From Halosolutus halophilus (GTDB lineage Archaea; Halobacteriota; Halobacteria; Halobacteriales; Natrialbaceae), in assembly GCF_022869805.1 (NCBI RefSeq), contig NZ_CP094974.1:1116001-1180000 (forward strand): a stretch of DNA of 64,000 nt, read 5' to 3'. The notes beneath the pieces were generated by a model. It was not told the DNA's origin. It did not search any database and saw nothing but the letters and a program-made list of their open reading frames with translations. Both the position numbers and the translations under genes were made by a program. This document shows, one piece after another, positions 27,560 through 34,901 of this stretch (its first letter is position 1; each line of letters opens with the position of its first letter).

Positions 27560-27580
27560 TGTGTTTCTGAGTGAAACACA
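27560..27580. repeat. 21-bp inverted repeat
   Basis: The arms TGTGTTTC and GAAACACA are perfect complements around a 5-base spacer TGAGT. GTTTC...GAAAC dyads resemble elements bound by archaeal Orc/Cdc6 proteins or by dimeric regulators; no further copies were noticed nearby, so an origin is not claimed. Confidence 0.4.
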
Positions 27581-27746
27581 CGCTCTCTACAGATGCATAT
27601 TGAGCGTCGAGTATTCTATTAGATAGAGAACATTCTCGGAGAGGTGTGTGAATACAAGGTCAGTCACTGGTGCCGATCGAGACGGTAAAGAGATACGAAC
27701 TGTCCGAATCGAGGTAATTAACATCGATACACTAGTACTGTGCAGT

Positions 27747-28280
27747 ATGGCTGCCGGCGTACGGACGAGACCCGATCCAAAAGCCGAAATGGAAGCATTG
27801 GGCTACGATATCGTCTATAAACCGCACAAGCAGATGGCAGAATACAACGCGTTCTATCGCGTCGAGTACGACGGTGACGTGATTGCGCCACCGGCCGCTC
27901 GTCGAATGGGTGTTCCACTGAACGAAGTCTGGCTCACCGAATTCTTGCGTCCGTACGAGAAATACGTCCTGTATCACGAACTCAACGAAATAAAGTATCG
28001 GGCCGAAGGATACGGCGTTGAGGAAGCACACGAACTGGCGCTTGAAGCGGACAAGTTCTGGGCCGATGATCCAAAATGGGACGAACTCTGGCGAGAAATC
28101 AACCTCGTCCCTCCCGCTCGAGTTTGTGCACTTCCGGGTTTCGGAGAGGCACTCTTCGAACGGATCCAGCACAACCGACCCTACTGCGATATGAGCGACC
28201 TCTTAGAAGTCCACGGCATCGGACGAACCCGGTACGAGCGACTCCATGAGGAGTTTTGGTGCTTCGATTGTGACTTATAA
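27747..28280 (+). CDS. helix-hairpin-helix protein with HELNEI motif
   Basis: The 177-residue protein ends in a helix-hairpin-helix DNA-binding motif (SDLLEVHGIGRTRYERLHEEFW, ~153-174). The middle contains YHELNEIKYRAEGYGVEEAHELA (~87-109), a His-Glu-x-x-Glu helix followed by Glu-Ala-His, reminiscent of a small metal site but not a standard HExxH. The N-terminus is KPHKQMAEYNAFYRVEYDG. The start ATG 27747 is set by a TATA-like box ~27 bases upstream. I do not know the family's role; a small DNA-associated protein is likely. It sits between inverted IS-like ends. Confidence 0.75.
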   Translation: MAAGVRTRPDPKAEMEALGYDIVYKPHKQMAEYNAFYRVEYDGDVIAPPAARRMGVPLNEVWLTEFLRPYEKYVLYHELNEIKYRAEGYGVEEAHELALEADKFWADDPKWDELWREINLVPPARVCALPGFGEALFERIQHNRPYCDMSDLLEVHGIGRTRYERLHEEFWCFDCDL

Positions 28281-28623
28281 AAAAGAGAACCGGCTGACCG
28301 GATCAGTTCGTGGCTTAAATAGGAAACGAATTCAGGAAAGTCGTTGCTCATCGCTGTCTCGTGAGAGCTATCCTCTGTATTCGACGCGTCGTTTTTGACA
28401 GTTTCTGTATAGGTCGTTGATGGAAGTGCTACATCGATCGCCTGTACTCACCACAAAGGATTCTGAACCTATCGCTATCTGAGGGTTCAACAGAGCCTTG
28501 TCGATCACACTCGAAAGAGACAATCCAAATATAAATGTAAATTAATTATTTATCGCAGAATTTAATTTTCAGCATCCGTAAATAATACATCTCTTGTTGT
28601 TGGTTCTTGGGATTTGAGTTCTG
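28281..28623. other. intergenic region, AT-rich at right
   Basis: No gene is supported. The right third (28530-28620) is the most AT-rich part of the window (aatataaatgtaaattaattatttatc). It holds IS-end motif C (28486-28497), which continues inward with a GATAGGTT segment also present behind copy E. Confidence 0.5.
28486..28497 (-). repeat. insertion-sequence end-like motif (copy C)
   Basis: TTCAACAGAGCC (GGCTCTGTTGAA on the minus strand) points leftwards. The inward sequence shares GATAGGTT and following bases with copy E at 32153-32164, showing common origin of these two ends. Confidence 0.5.
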
Positions 28624-28911
28624 TTGATCGGTGGCAGTATCGCAGATTCCGAAACGAAAGTGCAGCAGTATACGGCCTTCGAAGTGACTCATGAGGACGG
28701 TGAACTCGTTCTGACAGACGTAGACACCGGCGAGGAACGCCGAGCTGCGCGAGCTTCGGTCACGAACGTCGATGAGAACATCGTTTGTTTGCCGACGGGT
28801 ACCAGAGAATGTAGCCTCGCTTTCCGAGAGTACGACGGCGAGATCAGTCGGTATCTCTTTTTGTCTGTCGTGTGGCACATAACACGATGCCCTCCCGGAG
28901 AGCTCTCCTAA
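28624..28911 (+). CDS. uncertain small protein or gene fragment
   Basis: This frame has no ATG; it opens at TTG 28624 and could start at GTG 28660. The translation (QQYTAFEVTHEDGELVLTDV, then DENIVCLPTGTRECSLAFRE) looks protein-like, with beta-strand-like alternation. It overlaps the start of the lipoprotein gene by 25 bases in another frame. It may be the tail of a gene whose 5' part was lost; no family recognised. Confidence 0.35.
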   Translation: MIGGSIADSETKVQQYTAFEVTHEDGELVLTDVDTGEERRAARASVTNVDENIVCLPTGTRECSLAFREYDGEISRYLFLSVVWHITRCPPGELS

Positions 28912-30065
28912 CAGCCCTCGGTACTGCCACCTCCGCTGGAATGGCCGGCTGTGTCGGTCAGGTTCGCCACGCACTTGAGGACGACCCCCCTGTCGAAGGT
29001 CCATGTGACGAGCCGGCTGGAACATGGCCGACCGCTGGTGGCAATCCCGGACGCACCGGTCGGGCTGACACCGCTCCCCCCGCTCCCGACGCCGACGTTG
29101 TGGACCTGCTCGCCGGCGTCCGCGACAATGGTCGTCAGCGACTCGCCTCGTCTCTCCCTGCGGTCGCAGATGGAACAGCGTATCTCCCCGTGAGCGGTGG
29201 ACTCGTCGCGGTCGCCCTCGACGCTCCGGCGGACGGGCCGATTTGGAGTCACGACCTCGAAGACGACGTCAACGCGGTGCCAGCGCTTGCCTGTGGAGTC
29301 GTCCTCGCTCTGGGGCTGAATCGATTGGCTGCCCTCGACCCCGAATCAGGCGAGAAGTACTGGCGAGCCGACGTCGGGAGTCACAGCAAGACCGCTGTCG
29401 CGTCTATCGACGACACTACCTACGTCGCTGGAGTCAACCCCGTCGCCGTCGACACCCGCACCGGAACGATTCAGTGGAGCGCTGAGGGCGGCGACACGCT
29501 AGCCCTCGACGACGGGGGCGTCTACACGACCCGAAACGCCAACGGGACCGGCGGTATCTTCGCTCACGACCTGAACGGCGAGGAGCGCTGGCACCTTTCA
29601 CTCGGGAAGATTGTCGGGTCCGCCTCGGTCCTCGACGGGACGGTCTGGGTCGCCGACAATCACGGGACTGTCTACGCTATCGACGCCCTAACCGGGGAGA
29701 CGTACTGGTCGCGCTCGCCTACCGGTGTTGGTAAAATCCACTCTGGACTCGCTGTGACTGGAGACGACGTGATCGTTCCCGCCGGGGTCGGTACGACGAG
29801 CGTGGCCCTTGACGCGACCACGGGCGAGACACGCTGGGCCGTCGACACCGGTATCGTCACTGGCCGTCCAGTAGTCGGCGACGACTGGGTCGCGTTCGGT
29901 CGGACAAACTCTGGGGTCACCCTCTACGACCGATCAACGGGCGAGCAGCGAACCACCTGGTCGCGCAGCGAGTACGACCTCGGCACTATCGATAGTCTTG
30001 TAGCAGTTGAGGAGGGATTCGTGATTCGCGAGGGGACCACTTCGGGACTCTCGCTGCTTCGCTGA
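28887..30065 (+). CDS. PQQ-like beta-propeller lipoprotein
   Basis: The 392-residue protein starts with a Tat-type lipoprotein signal (SRRALLTALGTATSAGMAGC; lipid-modified Cys22). The rest is made of PQQ/WD-like blade repeats with the recurrent pattern VYAIDALTGETYWSRSPTG and SVALDATTGETRWAVDTG, at least six copies. It should be anchored outside the membrane and fold as a propeller; these proteins are used as binding scaffolds (BamB-like), and quinone ligands are not evident. ATG 28887 is preferred to an in-frame start 15 bases upstream because the twin-arginine follows directly. Confidence 0.85.
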   Translation: MPSRRALLTALGTATSAGMAGCVGQVRHALEDDPPVEGPCDEPAGTWPTAGGNPGRTGRADTAPPAPDADVVDLLAGVRDNGRQRLASSLPAVADGTAYLPVSGGLVAVALDAPADGPIWSHDLEDDVNAVPALACGVVLALGLNRLAALDPESGEKYWRADVGSHSKTAVASIDDTTYVAGVNPVAVDTRTGTIQWSAEGGDTLALDDGGVYTTRNANGTGGIFAHDLNGEERWHLSLGKIVGSASVLDGTVWVADNHGTVYAIDALTGETYWSRSPTGVGKIHSGLAVTGDDVIVPAGVGTTSVALDATTGETRWAVDTGIVTGRPVVGDDWVAFGRTNSGVTLYDRSTGEQRTTWSRSEYDLGTIDSLVAVEEGFVIREGTTSGLSLLR

Positions 30066-30250
30066 CCGATACGCGCTATGTATTCAGCACGAGCGAGCAT
30101 CATCGGCACCTGACGGAAATTCCGGCGTTCAGTTTGCACATGTAGCGAGCAGTTCTCGCATCCGAATTGGGTCTGAAATAGTGTGTCTCAACAGAGTTAC
30201 TACCAGTCTCATCGAAAGATGATTCGGAATTACGAATAGTCTTTTTGTGA
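30066..30250. other. intergenic region with IS-end motif D
   Basis: No gene is seen. A degenerate IS-end copy TCAACAGAGT lies at 30186-30195 (ACTCTGTTGA on the minus strand). A tctttttgtga TATA-like element at 30238-30248 sits where the promoter of the following orc1/cdc6 remnant should be. Confidence 0.4.
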
Positions 30251-30388
30251 TATCTGATCGTCGGACAGAGTACGATCGCGGATTCGCGAGTGTTTGACGA
30301 CGAGTTCATTTCACCCAATCTGCTGCATCGAGAGGACGAGGTCGAGCAGATTCGCTCGACGGTCGACGCGACCAGCGATCGTGTATAA
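30251..30388 (+). pseudogene. orc1/cdc6 origin-recognition gene, N-terminal remnant
   Basis: The frame reads TIADSRVFDDEFISPNLLHR and goes on EDEVEQIRST before a stop at 30386. This is the characteristic start of haloarchaeal Orc1/Cdc6 proteins (MI.D.RVFDDEF.P..L.HR..EV). The expected start codon is ACG at 30272 instead of ATG, ~27 bases after a TATA-like element. Only ~38 codons remain of a normally ~400-codon gene, so it is dead. It suggests the element once replicated on its own. Confidence 0.6.
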
Positions 30389-30433
30389 CCCGAACCTGTC
30401 ACTGACGGTCGCCAGTGTAGTTGACTCTCCGAC

Positions 30434-30925
30434 CTACGCTGGACTGGCGGTCGTCGTCTCGGATGCGCCCTCGGAATCTTCCTGCATCGCAGTGACAGTT
30501 TCTGGAAGTTCTGACGACATCGTGATCACAACTTCGTACGTATTTGTGCCAAGTGAATCTGGACACCCCGACCGCACTTTCTCGACAGCAACGAGAACCT
30601 CGAGTTCATTCGTCTGCTTCTCATAGTGTAGCGAGTCTACTCGCGCTTCGTGACAGGGATTGCCAGCCCACATCGTTCCTGTGATCCGGAGTTGATTCTT
30701 CGCTGAGTCGAATTCAATGGTTGGGCCTGCAAGTGGATCTGCGCCTTCCTCGAGTATTGAAAAATCAATGGATTCGACTTGCTCGGGCATATCTATCTGA
30801 TTAGAGGTGTTGGCTGCATTCGGATTCGAATCTGTAGTCCGGTTCCCACCACTCGTGCGAGAGAGACAGCCTGCCGTCCCTCCCGCTCCCGCAACGACCA
30901 GGAACAGGAGAGTTCGACGTTTCAT
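30434..30925 (-). CDS. small lipoprotein
   Basis: The 163-residue protein has a lipoprotein signal (MKRRTLLFLVVAGAGGTAGC; Cys20) with KRR rather than a classic RR-F-L-K Tat motif, then an Asn/Ser/Thr linker and a domain with a beta-rich look (NQLRITGTMWAGNPCHEARVDSL; KVRSGCPDS) containing two Cys that may pair. No family is recognised. The start ATG 30925 is set by the signal sequence. Expected to be attached to the outer face of the membrane. Confidence 0.72.
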   Translation of the reverse strand: MKRRTLLFLVVAGAGGTAGCLSRTSGGNRTTDSNPNAANTSNQIDMPEQVESIDFSILEEGADPLAGPTIEFDSAKNQLRITGTMWAGNPCHEARVDSLHYEKQTNELEVLVAVEKVRSGCPDSLGTNTYEVVITMSSELPETVTAMQEDSEGASETTTASPA

Positions 30926-30966
30926 ACGTGAGCATGTGTGGCAGCGAACAAAAAGATTGGCTACGC

Positions 30967-31137
30967 TCAAAAGTCGATTTCGACGGCCAACTGCCACACA
31001 CGGTCGGCGAGATTGGGTTCGACGTCCTCAGTTTCGAAGCTGAACTCTGCGAGTGCGATCGCGATCAGGAGGTCATCCTGTCGATCAGAGGACGCCCCGA
31101 CCTTGGCCGCGGCTTCCAGTAAAAAGTCTCGGTAGAA
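30967..31137 (-). pseudogene. gene tail of unknown family
   Basis: On the minus strand a 56-codon frame without a start codon reads DFLLEAAAKVGASSDRQDDL and then LIAIALAEFSFETED before a natural-looking end. The amphipathic helical pattern and codon usage are those of a real protein C-terminus. A stop lies immediately upstream (31138-31140). I cannot name the family; it is probably the leftover 3' end of a deleted gene. Confidence 0.4.
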
Positions 31138-31325
31138 TCAGGGCGAGAGTGGTGGGATGGGGGGATGTCTGCCCGGACAATCAAGATCTACACCCTCTCG
31201 CCAATTCAGTGAATACACCCCGACCAATTAATTCTAATGGAGTACCAACAGTTCTATTGACATTTACGGAAGAAACGGATCCGACCCAGCCAGCGCTGAG
31301 CGTGCTCGTCGATATCCAGTCGACT

Positions 31326-31698
31326 ATGTACGAGCAGGAACGGAACCACCGCGTCGTCAGATACGAACTCGGCACGCGTCTCCTGGAACTCCGTGGGGGG
31401 AGACGTCGAGACGATGGTCGATCGGCTCGCCCGCAGGTTCGTCGATGGCGACCTGATCGCGATCCGCGATCGCGGTCGCGAGGCGCTGGTGTACGATCAG
31501 GATCTAAACAAGTTGCTTGATGAACGGCTGGATGTCTATTGGACCGATCGGGACGGGTCAGTATCGCGTCACGAGACGGGCTACTGGCGTGGCGATCTCG
31601 AGGGCCGGTTCGAAGAGCACCGCAACGAACCATCGTTCCAGGAGATGCTCGCGAAACCTATTGATCTGGCTCCCTTGAAATCCTATTCTTTAGACTGA
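31326..31698 (+). pseudogene. hypothetical gene split by a G-run frameshift
   Basis: One frame from ATG 31326 reads MYEQERNHRVVRYELGTRLL and ELRGG; the sequence then continues in the next frame as DVETMVDRLARRFVDGDLIA to a stop at 31698. The switch falls at a run of six G (31395-31400); with five G the two halves form one ~123-residue protein without a stop. The C-terminal half (DERLDVYWTDRDGSVSRHET) looks conserved but the family is unknown. Either real decay or a sequencing error in a homopolymer. Confidence 0.5.
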
Positions 31699-31816
31699 AT
31701 TCGATGTGAAACAGCCGATAACTACAGATGCGAATCTATCGAATACGCAAACGACCGCTCTCGGAACAGAAACCAATCATCAAAATACTTATGTTGAAAT
31801 CAGCGGATGACAACGT

Positions 31817-32074
31817 ATGTCTACTGACTCAGACTCCGCGCCGATCGGCGTTCAAGAGATACTCCGAGAAGGAGGCCGAATCATCGCAATCCTCCTATTC
31901 TGGGGTATCCTCGGTGCGTTTGCACGCTACGGTGTCGCGAACATTGGACTAGCCCGCCCCGGAAATTTCTTCTTCGAGGTTGGCTATAACCTCGCTGTCC
32001 TGTTCGTCCTCACGGGACTCACCAGTATCCTCATCTACGCTATCGCTCGCGGCATCCAACTCTCGCGCCACTAA
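31817..32074 (+). CDS. small two-helix membrane protein
   Basis: The 85-residue protein has a short polar start (STDSDSAPIGVQEILREG), helix one at ~21-40 with RYG after it and helix two at ~55-79, ending RGIQLSRH. A tacttatgttg TATA-like element lies ~27 bases before ATG 31817, so the gene looks expressed from its own leaderless promoter. No family recognised. Confidence 0.7.
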   Translation: MSTDSDSAPIGVQEILREGGRIIAILLFWGILGAFARYGVANIGLARPGNFFFEVGYNLAVLFVLTGLTSILIYAIARGIQLSRH

Positions 32075-32437
32075 TCGTCGTTGTCAGTCTTGTTGATAGA
32101 CAGACGCCCTGCACTGAACAATGGAGGGTCAAACCTATCATATATTGATGAATTCAACAGAGCCTCTTTTCCGTGTTACCGAGAAGAAGTCGACCTTCTC
32201 GGGATGATTCCGATCACCGTTTTCGACTTTGTAGAACTTCTTGAACGTCCCCTTGAACCTGTGCTTTCACCGACTTCTTGTATGTATACGGGGTCGACTA
32301 CGAACGGGCGACTCCTCCGGATGGTATTCCCGCCTCGGAAAGCATCCCTCGTAGCAAAACAACAGGAACTCGGAGTCTGTTCTGGTTCGTTGGGAACCAC
32401 GACGAACAGTTAATCCGCTCCACATCGAACCCCCGCC
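32075..32437. other. intergenic region with IS-end motif E
   Basis: No gene is convincing in these 363 bases. IS-end motif E (32153-32164) is followed inward by ATAGGTTTGACCC, related to copy C. A cagttaatcc TATA-like box at ~32407-32416 precedes the UspA start by ~27 bases. Confidence 0.5.
32153..32164 (-). repeat. insertion-sequence end-like motif (copy E)
   Basis: TTCAACAGAGCC, oriented leftwards, is identical to copy C over 12 bases and similar further in. It has no transposase gene attached. Confidence 0.5.
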
Positions 32438-32856
32438 ATGGGACCCATTCTGTTGGCCACCGATGGGAGTGAATACGCGCGGCAGGCGGCCAAACGGGCC
32501 ATCGAACTCGCAGAAGAGCGGGAGGCGACGCTGCACGTCATCTGTGTCGTGGACCAGCGGCACTTCGACGACCCAGCGCTCAGTTCGGCAGAACTGGCGA
32601 CCATCTACGCAGAGGATCACGCTGCGGTTTGTGTTAGGGGGTGATGGACATGGCAGCGGAACGCAACGTTCGTGTCGAAGGGAATACCAGACACGGAATC
32701 CCGCATGAAGTCATTCTAGAGTACGCCGACGAGACAGATGCCGATCTCATCGTCGTCGGGGAACATGGCGCCCACGAGGCACATTTCTCGGGAGTCGGAC
32801 AGACCGTCCTCGAAGGGAGTGGCCGGGAAGTTCGCGTCATCGAGGCCGAGAGATGA
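32438..32856 (+). pseudogene. universal stress protein UspA, frameshifted
   Basis: The first frame (32438-32644) encodes MGPILLATDGSEYARQAAKR and the first half of a UspA fold; the second (from GTG 32641) encodes the rest, with the ATP-binding signature ADLIVVGEHGAHEAHFSG. They join in frame if one G is added to the GGGGG run at 32637-32641, giving a normal ~140-residue UspA. As given, neither half would fold alone. The same type of G-run lesion occurs in the ORF at 31326. The promoter and start are intact, so either decay is recent or the base count is wrong. Confidence 0.75.
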
Positions 32857-32919
32857 CGACACGAGAGGACAGACCAGAAACACGATGATCGTAACACCCA
32901 CAATCGAAGTCCAGGTTCG

Positions 32920-34593
32920 ATGCGGGCCCTCACCATGACCACTGACCAACAGCAAGAAGTACGGACACCTGTCGAGATCTTCCTCTCAGCCCAACAGACA
33001 GTACTCGCAGCGGTCACTGACGGGCTTCCCAAGGCGACTCTCGTTCCAGACCGTCTTGAGGACGCCGCGTCCGCCGATGTCGGCCAGACGCCGAGCGAGG
33101 TCGTCTACACGGAGAACAAACTCGAATTGCTCCACTACGAGTCGCTCACCGAGCACCAACATCGGGTGCCGATTCTCATCGTCTACGCGCTGATCAATCG
33201 GCCGTACATCCTCGACCTCCAGCCGGACCGATCGATCGTCCGCCGGCTGCTGGAAGCCGGCCACGACGTATACCTCATCGACTGGCACGAACCATCACGT
33301 CTCGATCAACATCTCGGGCTCCAGGACTACGTCAATCGGTACATCGACAACTGCGTCGACGAAGTCCGCGAGCGATCGGGACAGGACGTGATCAACCTCC
33401 TCGGCTACTGCATGGGTGGCACTCCCTCGACGATGTACGCCGCACTGTACCCGGAGAAGGTGAACGCGCTCGGGCTGATGGCGACCGGACTGTACTTCGA
33501 TGATACCGGTGGCGTCCTCGAACTGTGGGGTGACGAGGACTACTACGATCCGCGGGCGGTGACCGACACGTTCGGGAACGTACCAGGGGAGTTCCTCGCC
33601 GTCGGCTTCGGCCTGATGGATCCCGTGGCCAACAACGTCATAAAGTACGGACATCTCTACGACCGGCTCGAAAACGAGGATTTCGTCAGAAACTTCACTC
33701 GGATGGAGCAGTGGCTCTCCGATAGCGTCGACGTGGCCGGTGAGGTCTACGTCGAGTTCCTCGAGGACGTCTATCAGGACAATCTCCTGTACGAGAACGA
33801 ACTGACTATCGGCGGCGAGCACGTCGATATCACGAACGTCGATATGCCCCTCCTCCAGATCGTCGGCGAATACGACAATCTCGTTCCGTCGGAGGCAAGC
33901 AAACAGTTCAACGATGTCGCCGGTGCTGATGACGTCTCTACCCTCGAGTACCCGAGTGGACACGTCGGCCTCGCGATGTCCAATGGGGCACATCGGGACC
34001 TCTGGCCCGAAGTCGCAGAATGGTTCCTTGAGCACTCCGAGCAGCCAACATTTGCAGACGTTATCGGCGAAGGTGTCGAGCAAGCGCTCGATGTCGACGT
34101 CGAAACCGACGTCGCGGTCGGGGATGTCGACGAAATGGAAGTCGTCCTCGCAGACGATGAGGGCGAGATTGCGCGTGACGAGGTAAAGCGGGATGCGACA
34201 GCTATCGAGACGTTTTTCGAGGATGAACTGGGTGTCGAAGTCGGGTTGGATATCGGACCGACGGGAATCGCTGTCGAGGTCGAAACCGACGAAGGCGTCG
34301 AGACGACGGTCGTCGAAGACATCGGCGAGGCGATTCGCACTGAAGTCGAAGAGGCCGTCGAAGAGGTCGCTGTCGCTGCCTCGTACGACCTCGATGACGT
34401 CGAAGGGATCGGACCGACGTACGCCGAGCGGCTTCGATCTGGGGGACTCGAGTCAGTCTCTGAACTCGCCGTCGCCGATGAGGCACACGTCGCCGAAGTC
34501 GCCGAGGCCAACGAGGAACTGGCCGGAACTTGGATCGACCGGGCACGGGAGCTGGTCGGGATAGAGGAATCCGACGAGGGGGCCGATGAATGA
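32920..34593 (+). CDS. phaC: class III-type PHA synthase (PhaC) with C-terminal HhH extension
   Basis: The 557-residue protein polymerises hydroxyacyl-CoA into polyhydroxyalkanoate. The lipase-like box GYCMGGTPS carries the catalytic Cys164; the other catalytic residues align as Asp319 ([13 protein letters not shown]) and His348 ([11 protein letters not shown]). After the ~370-residue synthase domain there is a ~180-residue acidic extension ending in a helix-hairpin-helix-like domain ([20 protein letters not shown], ~492-511). No phaE, the usual partner, is adjacent. It follows the UspA pseudogene by 63 bases. ATG 32935 (MTTDQQQ) is an alternative start. Confidence 0.88.
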   Translation: MRALTMTTDQQQEVRTPVEIFLSAQQTVLAAVTDGLPKATLVPDRLEDAASADVGQTPSEVVYTENKLELLHYESLTEHQHRVPILIVYALINRPYILDLQPDRSIVRRLLEAGHDVYLIDWHEPSRLDQHLGLQDYVNRYIDNCVDEVRERSGQDVINLLGYCMGGTPSTMYAALYPEKVNALGLMATGLYFDDTGGVLELWGDEDYYDPRAVTDTFGNVPGEFLAVGFGLMDPVANNVIKYGHLYDRLENEDFVRNFTRMEQWLSDSVDVAGEVYVEFLEDVYQDNLLYENELTIGGEHVDITNVDMPLLQIVGEYDNLVPSEASKQFNDVAGADDVSTLEYPSGHVGLAMSNGAHRDLWPEVAEWFLEHSEQPTFADVIGEGVEQALDVDVETDVAVGDVDEMEVVLADDEGEIARDEVKRDATAIETFFEDELGVEVGLDIGPTGIAVEVETDEGVETTVVEDIGEAIRTEVEEAVEEVAVAASYDLDDVEGIGPTYAERLRSGGLESVSELAVADEAHVAEVAEANEELAGTWIDRARELVGIEESDEGADE

Positions 34594-34901
34594 ATTCGCG
34601 TCAACTCGCAACCCCATTCAGGGACTCAAAGGGCCTTCCGCGACACTCGAACCGTGCTGTCCGCATCACTGACTCAGTACTTCGACGATCCTCCTTCGGC
34701 TCGGCGGAGCTGATGATCATCTATGCCGGGGTTCACGCCACGGGTAACGCCCGAGTGGTCGTGGAAACGGCACCGAAGGGACCGCCGAGGGAGCTCTCCC
34801 CTCCAAGAGAACCGAACCTTATCTTGGAGATTGGAGACCGAAACATCTGCCCTTTGATTTCGAATGCGTCCGCGGACATGAATCCGAGCCTCGAGTAAGC
34901 T
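34594..34901. other. gene-free stretch
   Basis: These 308 bases between phaC and the P-type ATPase gene hold an open frame (34590-34898) of low-complexity composition that I do not accept as a gene. A ccttatctt element at ~34817 could be part of a promoter, although it is far from the ATG at 34902. Confidence 0.4.

Larger units (their letters stand above)
27353..27746. other. intergenic region with IS-end motif and inverted repeat
   Basis: These 394 bases hold no gene. They contain an IS-end motif (27533), a 21-bp inverted repeat (27560-27580) and, at ~27712-27722, a ggtaattaac TATA-like box placed ~27 bases before the ATG at 27747. The AT content is clearly above that of the chromosome flanks. 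Confidence 0.5.

Noticed and set aside
27560-27580. Replication origin beside the Orc1 remnant
   Set aside because: Only one GTTTC/GAAAC dyad is visible and it lies 2.7 kb from the remnant; several ORB copies would be expected.
31053-31520. 155-residue ORF upstream of and through the frameshift region
   Set aside because: Its first part and its part after the G run are arginine-rich noise; only the segment from ATG 31326 to the G run looks coding.
34590-34898. 102-residue ORF between phaC and the P-type ATPase
   Set aside because: It overlaps the phaC stop, has no promoter, and shows no domain-like pattern or haloarchaeal acidic bias.
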